A DNA stretch of 64,000 bases from Halomicroarcula saliterrae (GTDB lineage Archaea > Halobacteriota > Halobacteria > Halobacteriales > Haloarculaceae). Below are positions 28,331 to 35,964 of the stretch, piece by piece (positions within the stretch are counted from its first letter, which is position 1; every line of letters begins with the position of its first letter). Below the pieces are notes generated by a model, which did not search any database, was not told the DNA's origin, and saw nothing but the letters and a program-made list of their open reading frames with translations. Location: assembly GCF_031624395.1 (NCBI RefSeq), contig NZ_JAMQON010000001.1, positions 186,001 to 250,000 of the forward strand, given 5' to 3'. Both the position numbers and the translations under genes were made by a program.

Positions 28331-29170
28331 CTAGTCCCGAAGCGCGTCTTCTCGCTCCGTCGCTTCGAGCGTCTCCTCTTCGACGTCGGTCGCGACGACT
28401 GCGGGCTTGTAGGCGCCGCCGGGGATGAGGTCGTGCTCGCCGACCGACGAATCGACGAACCGCTGGAAGGCCCGCCGCTCCGGCGGGAGTTCGCCGTACA
28501 GCACTTCCTCCTCGACGAGGTCGTAGACGGGAATACGCGGCGTCAGCAGCGTGTTCTCGCCGACGACGGACCCTTCGCCGACGACGAAGCCGCTGGTGAC
28601 GCGACAGCCGGCGCCCAGCGACACGTCGTCCTCGACGATGACGGGCGCGCTCTCGACCGGTTCGAGGACGCCGCCGATGAGCGTGTTCGCGCCGAGCTTG
28701 ACGTTCTCGCCTATCTGTGCACAGGAGCCGACGGTGTCACAGGAGTCGATGAGAGTGCCGTCGCCGACGTGTGCGCCGATATTGACGAAGGAGGGCGACA
28801 TCATGATGCAGTCCTCGCCGAGGTACGCGCCCCGGCGGATAGTCGTCCCGTCGGGCGTGTTGCGGGTCCCCCGGTCGCCGAGGTCACCGGTGTCACGCAG
28901 CGGGAGCACGTCGTGGTACGTGACGCCGCCGTGTTCGCGCTCGTGGGTCCGCCGGAAGGCGAAGTTCAGCAGGATACCCTGTTTGACCCACTCGTTTACC
29001 GTCCACTCACCGTCTTCCTTCTCGGCGGCGCGGACGTCGCCGTTTTCCAGCGCCGTCAGGAAGTCGTCGAGCGTATCCAGTTGCGGCGGCTCGATGTCCT
29101 CGACGGTGGCGCCCTGTTCGTACGCTGTCCAGAGGTCTCCGACGTTGCGCTGCAGGTCCTGTCCGAGCAT
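28331..29170 (-). CDS. dapD: Tetrahydrodipicolinate N-succinyltransferase
   Basis: A 279-aa left-handed beta-helix acyltransferase of the diaminopimelate pathway. The helical N-terminus is followed by hexapeptide repeats: RRGAYLGEDCIMMSPSFVNIGAHVG, GTLIDSCDTVGSCAQIG, KLGANTLIGG, VSLGAGCRVTSGFVVGEGSVVG. These are typical of DapD. I chose the ATG at 29170 (MLGQDLQRNV); an ATG at 29221 would add 17 residues. It is followed downstream by GAGCGAAGCGA hairpins and preceded by a small zinc-ribbon gene on the same strand. Confidence 0.93.
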   Translation of the reverse strand: MLGQDLQRNVGDLWTAYEQGATVEDIEPPQLDTLDDFLTALENGDVRAAEKEDGEWTVNEWVKQGILLNFAFRRTHEREHGGVTYHDVLPLRDTGDLGDRGTRNTPDGTTIRRGAYLGEDCIMMSPSFVNIGAHVGDGTLIDSCDTVGSCAQIGENVKLGANTLIGGVLEPVESAPVIVEDDVSLGAGCRVTSGFVVGEGSVVGENTLLTPRIPVYDLVEEEVLYGELPPERRAFQRFVDSSVGEHDLIPGGAYKPAVVATDVEEETLEATEREDALRD

Positions 29171-29297
29171 CTTGCTCGGCGGTACCGCCTCCGAACGTAT
29201 AGCGCCACTGGATTCGGCCAAAGCGGACGGCTACTCGTCGGTCGGCCAACGGAGAACTGGTTGGCTGGTCGGGTGGCTGTGCGGACCGTCGGCGGTC

Positions 29298-29420
29298 TCA
29301 GTCGGCGCCCTGGCCGGGGATGTAGCCGCAGTCGGGACAGTGTGTCACTGTCTGTGCCGGCTTGAACTCCCCGGAGCAGTGCGGGCATCTGGACGCTGGC
29401 CTGCGGTGTGTCGTAACCAT
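29298..29420 (-). CDS. 40-residue double-CxxC zinc-ribbon protein
   Basis: A short frame starts MVTTHRRPASRCPHCSGEFK and ends CPDCGYIPGQGAD. CPHC and CPDC are spaced about 15 residues apart, a complete zinc-ribbon ligand set. Small zinc-finger proteins of this size are widespread and expressed in haloarchaea. It sits between dapD (127 bases) and dapB (77 bases) on the same strand. It is therefore likely transcribed with the lysine cluster, but no function can be stated. Confidence 0.7.
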   Translation of the reverse strand: MVTTHRRPASRCPHCSGEFKPAQTVTHCPDCGYIPGQGAD

Positions 29421-29497
29421 ACCCGACGCTGGGGAGTCAGCGCGTATAAGGGTGTGCGTTATATTGACAAGACTATATTAGGAAGATGAGATATGTT

Positions 29498-30253
29498 TTA
29501 GGACGAATCGACGACTTCGCCGAAGTCGTACTGGCCGGCCCCGCGCCCGGCCAGGAACGCCGCGGCGTCCAGCGCGCCGGCAGCGAAGACCGCCCGGTCC
29601 TCGGCGTGGTGAGAGAGGGAGAGCACCTCGTCGTTGCCCGCGAGGATGAGCTCGTGCTCGCCGCGGATGTCGCCGGCCCGGCGGGCGAACACGCCGATTT
29701 CGTCGTCCGCGCGGGGCGCGTGACCCTCGCGGCCGTACACCGGCTCCACGTCGCGCTCGGACTGGACGACCTCGAGCAGGGTCTTGGCGGTGCCCGAAGG
29801 GGCGTCTATCTTCCCGTTGTGATGGCTCTCCATCAGTTCGAGGTCGTAGTCGTCGAGCGCGCGGACGGCCTCCCGGACCGTGCGCTGGAGCACCTGGATG
29901 CCCCGCGAGAAGTTCGTCGCCTTCAACAGCGGGACCGACTCGCTCGCCGAATCGAGGGCGGCCAGCCCGTCCTCGTCGAAGCCGGTCGTCCCGACCACGA
30001 GGCCGACGCCGGTCTCGACACAGGCCTCGGCGAGCGCCAGCGTCGCCTCGGGGACGGCGAAGTCGACCACGACATCGGCGTCGTGTTCGGCCAGCGCGCC
30101 GGCCACGTCCTCGGTGACAACCGGGACGCCCCGTATCTCGCCCGCTTCCGTGCCGAACCCGACGACGACCGACACGTCATCGCGGTCGGCCGCCGTCTCG
30201 ATGACCGCACGGCCCATGCGACCCGCCGCCCCGTTGACCGCGACCCGTGTCAT
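29498..30253 (-). CDS. dapB: 4-hydroxy-tetrahydrodipicolinate reductase
   Basis: A 251-aa oxidoreductase with N-terminal nucleotide loop VAVNGAAGRMGRA (3-15), VVDFAVPEATLAL, GTTGFDEDGL, and the substrate-binding ELMESHHNGKIDAPSGTAKTLLE. It reduces the DapA product with NAD(P)H. Its ATG overlaps the dapA stop by four bases, consistent with translational coupling. Downstream on the same strand are the zinc-ribbon gene and dapD. Confidence 0.96.
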   Translation of the reverse strand: MTRVAVNGAAGRMGRAVIETAADRDDVSVVVGFGTEAGEIRGVPVVTEDVAGALAEHDADVVVDFAVPEATLALAEACVETGVGLVVGTTGFDEDGLAALDSASESVPLLKATNFSRGIQVLQRTVREAVRALDDYDLELMESHHNGKIDAPSGTAKTLLEVVQSERDVEPVYGREGHAPRADDEIGVFARRAGDIRGEHELILAGNDEVLSLSHHAEDRAVFAAGALDAAAFLAGRGAGQYDFGEVVDSS

Positions 30254-31176
30254 CGTTCGACCTCGGCGTATTCGTCTTCCAGGTCCTCCGTTTCGAGGGC
30301 GGCGAGCACGCCACGTAAGTCGTCGAGATACTCGTCGGCCAGTCGCGACAGCGGCTGGCGAAGGTGGGCCGGGCCGTAGCCGCGGATGCGCATGGCCTCC
30401 TTGACCGGAATGGGGTTGGTCTCGACGAACAGCTCGCGAAAGAGCGGGCCGAGCTCGTGGTGAATCGCCCGCGCTCGCTCGTAGTCGCCGGCCAGCCCGG
30501 CGCCGACCATCGCACAGGTCCGCTCGGGCTCGACGTTGGCGGCCACGGAGATACAGCCCGCCGCGCCGACCGAGAGCATCGGGAGCGTCATCCCGTCGTC
30601 GCCCGAGAGGACCGCGAACGCCTCGTCGCGCGTGCGCTCGATAATCTCCGAGATCTGGTTCATGTCGCCGCTGGCGGCCTTGAACGCCCGGATGTTCTCG
30701 TGGCTCGCCAGGGAAACGGCGGTGTCGGGGTCGATGTTGCGGCCCGTGCGCGAGGGGACGTTGTAGACGATCTGCGGGCAGGAAACGGCGTCGGCGATAG
30801 TCTCGTAGTGGTCGACCAGCCCGCGCTGTTCGGGCTTGTTGTAGTACGGGGAAATCAGGAGGAGGGCGTCGGCGCCGGCGTCGGCGGCTCGATGGGAGAG
30901 CGAGAGGGCCTCACGGGTGTTGTTCGACCCGGTGCCGGCGATGACGGGGACGTCGTCGACGGCGTCGATGACCGCTTCGACGACCTCTATGTGTTCGTCG
31001 TGGGTCATCGTCGCCGACTCACCGGTCGAGCCGGCCGGAACCAGCCCGTCGACGCCGGCGGCCTCCAGCCGCTGGGCGTCCCGCCGGAGTGTCTCGAAGT
31101 CGATACTGCGGTCCTCGTCGTCGTGGAACGGCGTGCACATCGCGGGGTAGACGCCGTGGAAGTCGATTGCTGTCAT
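30250..31176 (-). CDS. dapA: 4-hydroxy-tetrahydrodipicolinate synthase
   Basis: A 308-aa TIM-barrel aldolase condensing pyruvate with aspartate semialdehyde, the first committed step of the pathway. Motifs are GLVPAGSTGESATMTHDEH, AGTGSNNTREALSL, SPYYNKPEQRGLV, IVYNVPSRTGRNI (Tyr of the proton relay) and IRAFKAASGD with the Schiff-base Lys (about 162). It is the first gene of a minus-strand group dapA-dapB-zinc ribbon-dapD. Confidence 0.95.
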   Translation of the reverse strand: MTAIDFHGVYPAMCTPFHDDEDRSIDFETLRRDAQRLEAAGVDGLVPAGSTGESATMTHDEHIEVVEAVIDAVDDVPVIAGTGSNNTREALSLSHRAADAGADALLLISPYYNKPEQRGLVDHYETIADAVSCPQIVYNVPSRTGRNIDPDTAVSLASHENIRAFKAASGDMNQISEIIERTRDEAFAVLSGDDGMTLPMLSVGAAGCISVAANVEPERTCAMVGAGLAGDYERARAIHHELGPLFRELFVETNPIPVKEAMRIRGYGPAHLRQPLSRLADEYLDDLRGVLAALETEDLEDEYAEVER

Positions 31177-31390
31177 TGCTGAGTGGTGTGGTGTCGCTGT
31201 GGGATATGTCGTCCGGTTGCAGTCGATACCGCGGAGAAAGCGACCCTTGACGGGTGTGCCATGCCCGCCGAGAGTCAGACGTACGGCTTCGGTTTGGGGA
31301 CGACGTTGCGGACGCTGGCTCCCGACCGTACCGTGGCCCGACGTCGTCGCATAGCAGGGGACGCGTCCGTGAGCGACTTAGCCCTTTTGC

Positions 31391-31426
31391 TCCCGGCGAA
31401 CCCCGAAAACCTATCGGGGTTCGGGA
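31391..31426 (+). promoter_or_regulatory. Leader hairpin before the NYN-domain gene
   Basis: GAACCCCGA and TCGGGGTTC form a 9-bp stem around a 7-base loop (31398-31422). TCCC and GGGA extend it across a 3-base bulge. It ends 13 bases before the ATG at 31440, where it could hinder ribosome access or be a processing site. It is alternatively the 3' end of an unrecognised RNA in the 263-base gap after dapA, which otherwise shows nothing clear. Confidence 0.45.
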
Positions 31427-31439
31427 GAGAAATCCCCGT

Positions 31440-31937
31440 ATGACTGTATCGCATCCGGGACAGCGCGTGGCCGTCCTGGCCGACGCGCAGAACCTCTATC
31501 ACACGGCCCGGAGTCTCTACACGCGTAATATCGACTACTCGGAACTGCTCGAGGCGGCGGTCGACGGTCGGGAACTCACTCGCGCTATCGCCTACGTCAT
31601 CCGCGCCGACTCCCCGGAGGAGGAGACGTTCTTCGAGGCGCTGACCGACATCGGCTTCGAGACCCGCATCAAGGACATCAAGACGTTCCAGGACGGTTCA
31701 CAGAAGGCTGACTGGGACGTGGGGATGAGCCTCGACGCGGTCACGCTGGCGAAACACAACGACGCTATCGTGCTCTGTACCGGCGACGGTGACTTCGCCC
31801 GCGTCTGTCGCTACGTGCGCCACGAGGGGTGTCGCATCGAGGCGATGGGGTTCGAGGAGTCCTCATCCGAAGACCTCAAATCCGCCGTCGACGGCTTCGT
31901 CGACCTGAGTAGCGACTCGGAGAAGTTCTTGCTGTAA
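31440..31937 (+). CDS. NYN-domain (LabA/DUF88) putative ribonuclease
   Basis: A 165-aa PIN-like protein. The three acidic clusters that bind metal are visible: LADAQNLYH (about 14), ADWDVGMSLDA (about 95) and LCTGDGDFARVCRY (about 118). The spacing and the GDGDF motif are diagnostic of the NYN/LabA branch, predicted to be an endoribonuclease. The ATG at 31440 fits the family start. A stable hairpin lies just before the start codon. Confidence 0.88.
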   Translation: MTVSHPGQRVAVLADAQNLYHTARSLYTRNIDYSELLEAAVDGRELTRAIAYVIRADSPEEETFFEALTDIGFETRIKDIKTFQDGSQKADWDVGMSLDAVTLAKHNDAIVLCTGDGDFARVCRYVRHEGCRIEAMGFEESSSEDLKSAVDGFVDLSSDSEKFLL

Positions 31938-31959
31938 GGAGAACGGCGAACGCACCTGT

Positions 31960-32154
31960 TCAGACCGGGCGACCGTCCTCGGACGTGCCGACCAGCAACG
32001 CGCCGGCGGCCATCCCCAGCGCCGCGACGCCGGCGGCGATTCCAGCCGCGGTGGCCGAGATGCCGAGACTGAACGGCCCGCTGACGAAGATGAGTATCGA
32101 ACTGACGACCAGCAACAGCGCGCCGAACCACACCTTCCGCTTGTCTGTAGCCAT
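31960..32154 (-). CDS. Small membrane protein with two helices
   Basis: A 64-aa protein with a basic N-terminus (MATDKRKVWFG) and two transmembrane segments (ALLLVVSSILIFVSGPFSL and a Gly/Ala-rich second helix AAGIAAGVAALGMAAGALLVG). The C-terminus is a short charged tail. It is divergent from the PUA protein and convergent with the NYN gene. No function is assigned. Confidence 0.6.
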   Translation of the reverse strand: MATDKRKVWFGALLLVVSSILIFVSGPFSLGISATAAGIAAGVAALGMAAGALLVGTSEDGRPV

Positions 32155-32284
32155 TGTACCTCCGTCTAACGCGCCATCGGGTATAAATTTCCCCAAAGCC
32201 GGCCGGAATTATGACAGAGAACCTCACACATGGTGCGGCCGTCGGACCGAAAACGGGTTACTCCCGCACGCGACACCACAGACA

Positions 32285-32752
32285 ATGAGTGACAGCGAGT
32301 TCCGTGGCCTCTGTCGCGCGGCCGACTACCAGTTCGGCCGCGGCGCGGGCGCGGCGTTGTTCCCCGCCGAGTCCGCTATCGAGATCACACGCACCAGCTC
32401 GGGGCGGCCGCGCCAGCTCCACGCCCAAGACGGCCGGGTGGCCACCTACGCCACCGACGGGCGATTCGTGCTGGGGCTGGCCGGCGGCCGACGTCTGCTG
32501 GCGTCCTCCGAGACGCCGCGCCACCGGGTCGTTGTCGGCGACGAGAGCGAACCGTTCGTCCGCGACGGCCGCAACGTCTTCGCAAAGTTCGTCCAGGAGG
32601 TGGACCCGGCCATCCGGCCCGGCGACGAGACGCTCGTCGTCCACGAGAACGGCGACCTGCTCGCCGTCGGACGCGCCGAACTCCCCGGGAGCGGTATGGC
32701 CGACTTCGAGACGGGGATGGCAGTCAAAGTCCGGCAGGGCGCGGATAGCTGA
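32285..32752 (+). CDS. PUA-domain protein
   Basis: A 155-aa protein. The C-terminal half matches a PUA RNA-binding domain (DGRNVFAKFVQEVDPAIRPGDETLVVHENGDLLAVGRAEL), like that of archaeosine tRNA-guanine transglycosylase. The N-terminal half (CRAADYQFGRGAGAALFP and ITRTSSGRPRQLHAQDGRVA) resembles the domain next to PUA in arcTGT-related proteins. It probably binds structured RNA, perhaps tRNA or rRNA. No catalytic module is present. Confidence 0.78.
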   Translation: MSDSEFRGLCRAADYQFGRGAGAALFPAESAIEITRTSSGRPRQLHAQDGRVATYATDGRFVLGLAGGRRLLASSETPRHRVVVGDESEPFVRDGRNVFAKFVQEVDPAIRPGDETLVVHENGDLLAVGRAELPGSGMADFETGMAVKVRQGADS

Positions 32753-32788
32753 CCGAACACACTTAGCTCGCCACCCGGAAGGGGCGCT

Positions 32789-33193
32789 ATGCGCCGCCGC
32801 ACGTACCTCTGTGGACTCGCCCTCTCGACGCTCCCGCTTTCCGGGTGTGCGGGCGACAGTTCGTCGTCACCGCCGACCGTGACGCCCGACCCCGACGACC
32901 CGGTTCTGTTCGTCGTCACCAACCAGCAGGGGGCCGCTGCCACGGTTCAACTGACGCTCGCCCTCGACGACGGCGCGACCGTCCTCGATGAGTCGGTGAC
33001 GCTCGACGCCGGCGCGTCACGGGAGTACGACCCCGGAATCGACCGGCCGGGTCAGTACGAACTCACGGCGGCTATCGAGAACGGACTGCAGCGGACGCTG
33101 ACGCTCAACATCGGCTCGGGTGATATCCGTACCGGCTCGAACTACGACGTTATCCTCCGGGACAACGGCGTACAGGTGACGTGGGAGGAGTGA
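32789..33193 (+). CDS. Putative lipoprotein with a beta-sandwich domain
   Basis: A 134-aa exported protein with an RR-type signal (MRRRTYLCGLALSTLPLSGC) ending at a lipobox Cys near residue 20. A Ser/Pro-rich tether follows, then about 100 residues of beta structure (DPVLFVVTNQQGAAATVQLTL, ENGLQRTLTLNIGSG). The pattern suggests a small Ig-like or transthyretin-like surface domain. It is 36 bases downstream of the PUA-protein gene, possibly co-transcribed. Its role is unknown. Confidence 0.68.
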   Translation: MRRRTYLCGLALSTLPLSGCAGDSSSSPPTVTPDPDDPVLFVVTNQQGAAATVQLTLALDDGATVLDESVTLDAGASREYDPGIDRPGQYELTAAIENGLQRTLTLNIGSGDIRTGSNYDVILRDNGVQVTWEE

Positions 33194-33583
33194 TTACTCG
33201 TAGGCGTCGGCGAAGACCCGCTCGCGCCGCAGGAGCTCTTCGACGCCGTAGTCGAGCAGTGCCTCGCCAAGCGCCGTCGTCCGGTAGTAGGAGTAGAGCC
33301 CCTCGCTCGTGGGTTCGTTTCGCTTGCGGTTCTCGACGAGACCCACGTCGACCAGCGTATCGAGGTGGTGATGGAGCGTGTTGCCCGGCAAGTCCAGGGC
33401 CTCGCGCAGCTCCTTCGCGCTCATCGAGCCGTCGCGGTTGAGCCGGTAGAGCACCCGGAACCGGGTCTCGTTGCCGATGGCCCGCTGCATGGCCACGTAC
33501 TCCTCGAAGGTGAGGACGCTCCGTTCGGGGAGGAGGTCGGCCGGCTCCGCCGGGCCGGTCCCCTCCTGTGGCTCGCTTCCCAT
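33194..33583 (-). CDS. ArsR-type winged-helix transcriptional regulator
   Basis: A 129-aa regulator. RAIGNETRFRVLYRLNRDG, SAKELREALDLPGNTLHHHLDTLVDVGLVENRKR and SYYRTTALG give the classical winged-helix order. No cysteine metal site is present, so the effector is unknown. The stop is immediately next to the lipoprotein stop (convergent). It is divergent from the gene at 33682, with an operator-like palindrome between their promoters, so it probably controls itself and that gene. Confidence 0.85.
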   Translation of the reverse strand: MGSEPQEGTGPAEPADLLPERSVLTFEEYVAMQRAIGNETRFRVLYRLNRDGSMSAKELREALDLPGNTLHHHLDTLVDVGLVENRKRNEPTSEGLYSYYRTTALGEALLDYGVEELLRRERVFADAYE

Positions 33584-33608
33584 CCTACCCCTAACTCGTC
33601 GTCGGACC

Positions 33609-33662
33609 GGTATAACCGTTGCTGAGTCAGCTAACGCTGAGTATCGCCGTCATTTAAATATA
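33609..33662. promoter_or_regulatory. Back-to-back promoters with palindromic operator candidate
   Basis: A minus-strand TATA-like box (33609-33617, ggtataacc) sits about 25-34 bases before the regulator start at 33583. A plus-strand box TTTAAATATA (33653-33662) sits 20-29 bases before the ATG at 33682. Between them is the palindrome GCTGAGTCAGC (33621-33631) and a repeated half GCTGAGT (33636-33642). The placement fits autoregulation by the ArsR-type protein. Confidence 0.5.
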
Positions 33663-33681
33663 ATCCGTGTGTGGTCCCGGT

Positions 33682-34281
33682 ATGCGCGCCCGGATCAAGT
33701 CCGCTCTCGGCGAGGTCGCCTACGGGGATTTCCTCGTCTACCTGATGGGGCCGTACACGACCTTCGACGTCGCGGATATCGTCCCCGAGGGCGTCGACCC
33801 CGAGTCGGTGTCACTCTCCGCAGCGTCGGCGTCGGACGGCGAGCTCGACGCGATGCTCTCGACGCTGCGCTCGATACAGGGCACGCTCCGCGAGGACCCC
33901 GGGGTCAACGCCTTCCTGGCCATCGACCCGGACATCCCCCTCTCGGAGATGGACGCCGCCAGCCAGAGCATCCGGTTCGCCCGCGCGAGCAACGCGACGC
34001 TCTTCGTCGTCCCGGCGATGGGCGACAAACTGGGCGTCGGCATGGAAGTCGGGTCAGTGCTCGAAGACCTGGACGACCCGGACCGCGAGCGGGTGCTGTT
34101 CGCCCACGAGGACGCCGTTAGCAGCGCGATGATACGAGCCATCAGCCAGCGCTGGGACGCCCGGGTCGTCAGCTACGAGACCGAGGCGGAGCTGGTCGAC
34201 GCCGTCAGGCAGTTCGTCGCCGACCTGATGAACCGCGAGCTGTACGGCGACCTGCCGCGGAAGACGACGCGTGACGGATAA
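33682..34281 (+). CDS. Haloarchaeal conserved protein (DUF7509-like)
   Basis: A 199-aa cytosolic protein beginning MRARIKSALGEVAYGDFLVYLMGPY, with LREDPGVNAFLAIDPDIPLSEMDAA, TLFVVPAMGDKLGVGMEVGSVLE and RWDARVVSYETEAELVDAVRQF. The core looks like a Rossmann-type fold similar to nucleotide or deoxyribosyltransferase-like proteins (the YLMGPY and GVGMEVG parts), but catalytic residues cannot be named. My recollection is that it belongs to DUF7509. It is divergent from the ArsR-type regulator. Confidence 0.6.
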   Translation: MRARIKSALGEVAYGDFLVYLMGPYTTFDVADIVPEGVDPESVSLSAASASDGELDAMLSTLRSIQGTLREDPGVNAFLAIDPDIPLSEMDAASQSIRFARASNATLFVVPAMGDKLGVGMEVGSVLEDLDDPDRERVLFAHEDAVSSAMIRAISQRWDARVVSYETEAELVDAVRQFVADLMNRELYGDLPRKTTRDG

Positions 34282-34596
34282 CTCGACGGAGACGGCCGGC
34301 GTCGCGCTGGCTGTATTGACCGGTGTCTGTGCGTCCCTTCGCGCGGTTCCCCGGAATCTCACTTCGTTTGCTCCGGCCCTTTCGCCACCGTCAGCGCACG
34401 CTCTGACTGGCCTTGCTTCGCTGTGTTCAGCAAGACCACGTTTTCGCCGGGGGAGGCGCACGCAGTCGACCCGCGACCGAACGACGTGTGGGTGAAACCG
34501 CCACGCTGGCCCGCAGCGAGCGACGGGAGCGAGGAACTCCGACCGTGAAAACGGTGGGTCGCTAGCCTTTTTTATCCAGAACGCGCACCCACGGAC
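34282..34596. other. Intergenic region with hairpins and a possible gene fragment
   Basis: A GTG at 34271, overlapping the preceding stop, opens VTDNSTETAGVALAVLTGV, which looks like the start of a small membrane protein. The frame then runs into Arg/Ser-rich noise, so it may be a truncated gene. 34412-34434 is a hairpin (CTTGCT, loop TCGCTGTGTTC, AGCAAG). 34542-34555 is ACCGT-GAAA-ACGGT. 34568-34576 is a T-rich TATA-like box about 25 bases before nac. I see no complete gene. Confidence 0.4.
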
Positions 34597-34983
34597 ATGT
34601 TCGGAGGAGGCGGCGGGATGAACCCGCGCAAGATGCAGAAGATGATGGAACAGATGGGCATCGACATGGCGGATATCGATGCCGAGGAAGTGATTATTCG
34701 GACGCCCGACGAGGAGCTCGTCTTCACGGACGCCGAGGTCCAGCTGATGGAGGCACAGGGCCAGAAGACCTACCAGGTCGTCGGCGAGCCCGAGAGCCGC
34801 GACCGCGGGGAGTCCACTGCGGCTGTCGAGGCCGGTGACGAGCCGTCCGGCGACGACAGCGGCGTCGACGAGGACGACGTGGAGCTCGTGGCGATGCGAG
34901 CCGGTGTCGACGAGGACACCGCACGCGAAGCGCTGGAAGCCAACGACGGCGATCTGGCGGACGCGGTCGACGAACTGGAGTAG
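34597..34983 (+). CDS. nac: Nascent polypeptide-associated complex protein (archaeal NAC)
   Basis: A 128-aa ribosome-associated chaperone that forms homodimers at the nascent-chain exit. The N-terminus is [21 protein letters not shown], then the NAC beta-barrel part [23 protein letters not shown]. An acidic linker leads to a C-terminal UBA domain ([20 protein letters not shown]). The T-rich box 25 bases upstream suggests a leaderless transcript. The trmI start lies one base after its stop. Confidence 0.93.
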   Translation: MFGGGGGMNPRKMQKMMEQMGIDMADIDAEEVIIRTPDEELVFTDAEVQLMEAQGQKTYQVVGEPESRDRGESTAAVEAGDEPSGDDSGVDEDDVELVAMRAGVDEDTAREALEANDGDLADAVDELE

Positions 34984-34984
34984 C

Positions 34985-35704
34985 GTGTACCTGTTCGTCA
35001 ACGAGGACCGCGAGTACCTGCTCTCGCCCGGCGAGCGATTCGAGTCCGACCTGGGCATTCTGGAGGTGCCCGAGGACGTGGCACCCGGCGACGTGGTCGA
35101 GACGCATCTGGGCACCGCCTTCACCGTCCGTCGGCTGCGCGGGCCGGATCTCTTTACCCATCTCGAACGCACCGGCGCGCCGATGATGCCCCGCGACGTG
35201 GGGCTCGTCGTGGGCAAGACCGGCGTCGCCGCGGGCGACCGCGTGCTGGACGCGGGGACCGGCACCGGCATCCTCAGTTCCTACATGGGACGGCTGGGCG
35301 CCGACGTGGTGACCTACGAGATCGACCCCGACTTCGCCGAGGTGGCCCGCGGGAACATGGACATCGCGGGCGTCGCCGACGCCGTCGAGGTCCGGACCGG
35401 CGACGTGACCGACGACCTCGACGAGCTCTCGGGCTTCGACGTCGTCACCCTCGACACCGAGGACGCGCCGACCGTCGTCGAACGGGCCCCGACGCTCCTC
35501 TCCCGGGGCGGGTCGCTGGCCGTCTACTCCCCGTTCGTGGAGAACACGCGCGAGGTCGTCGCTGCGGCCCGCGAGGTGGGGCTCGACGACATCGAGACCC
35601 TCGACACCATCCAGCGGGAGATGGACTTCGACGACCGCGGCTCCCGACCCTCGACCGGTGGCGTCGGACACACCGGGTATTTGACGTTCGCCCGGCGGCC
35701 ATAG
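34985..35704 (+). CDS. trmI: tRNA (adenine-N1)-methyltransferase, TrmI family
   Basis: A 239-aa SAM-dependent methyltransferase that modifies the T-loop/A57-58 positions of tRNA. An N-terminal beta-barrel (VYLFVNEDREYLLSPGERF) precedes the Rossmann core with GDRVLDAGTGTGILSSYMGR (SAM loop), VVTYEIDPDFAEVARGN and FDVVTLDTEDAP. The start is GTG at 34985, one base after the nac stop. A hairpin and 63-bp tandem repeats follow the gene. Confidence 0.93.
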   Translation: MYLFVNEDREYLLSPGERFESDLGILEVPEDVAPGDVVETHLGTAFTVRRLRGPDLFTHLERTGAPMMPRDVGLVVGKTGVAAGDRVLDAGTGTGILSSYMGRLGADVVTYEIDPDFAEVARGNMDIAGVADAVEVRTGDVTDDLDELSGFDVVTLDTEDAPTVVERAPTLLSRGGSLAVYSPFVENTREVVAAAREVGLDDIETLDTIQREMDFDDRGSRPSTGGVGHTGYLTFARRP

Positions 35705-35739
35705 CGAGGGTTTCGGGAGCGAAGCGACCGAAACCCTCG
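35705..35739 (+). terminator. Terminator-like hairpin of trmI with GAGCGAAGCGA loop
   Basis: Starting one base after the trmI stop, CGAGGGTTTCGG and CCGAAACCCTCG form a perfect 12-bp stem around the loop GAGCGAAGCGA. No T-run follows. The loop is the same 11-mer found near dapD and in the repeats just downstream. Confidence 0.6.
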
Positions 35740-35893
35740 AAAGCGACGCGGGGAGCGAAGCGACCCGCGGAGCAGTTGTGAGCGAAGCGACCGAAACCCT
35801 CGAAAGCGACGCGGGGAGCGAAGCGACCCGCGGAGCAGTTGTGAGCGAAGCGACCGAAACCCTCGAAAGCGACGCGGGGAGCGAAGCGACCCT
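35717..35893. repeat. 63-bp tandem repeat, about 2.8 copies
   Basis: Units begin at 35717, 35780 and 35843, and the last is cut short after 35893. Each unit holds GAGCGAAGCGA twice, so the 11-mer occurs at 35717, 35753, 35780, 35816, 35843 and 35879 (spacing 36, 27, 36, 27, 36). In each unit CGCGGG and CCCGCG flank the second copy as a hairpin (the third unit keeps only part of it). The period is 21 codons, so reading frames stay open through it, but none looks like a real protein. Confidence 0.85.
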
Positions 35894-35964
35894 CGAAGTA
35901 GCAGCGATACACTATCTTCCGAGAGCCGTGGTTTCAAGCCCCAGTGATGCGTATGCCCTGCTGC

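Noticed and set aside
35445-35937. Repeat-bearing minus-strand frames (GRFAPRVAFEGF repeats and RSLRS repeats)
   Set aside because: They are produced by the 63-bp tandem repeat, whose length is a multiple of three, and extend into antisense of trmI; no real protein family is seen.
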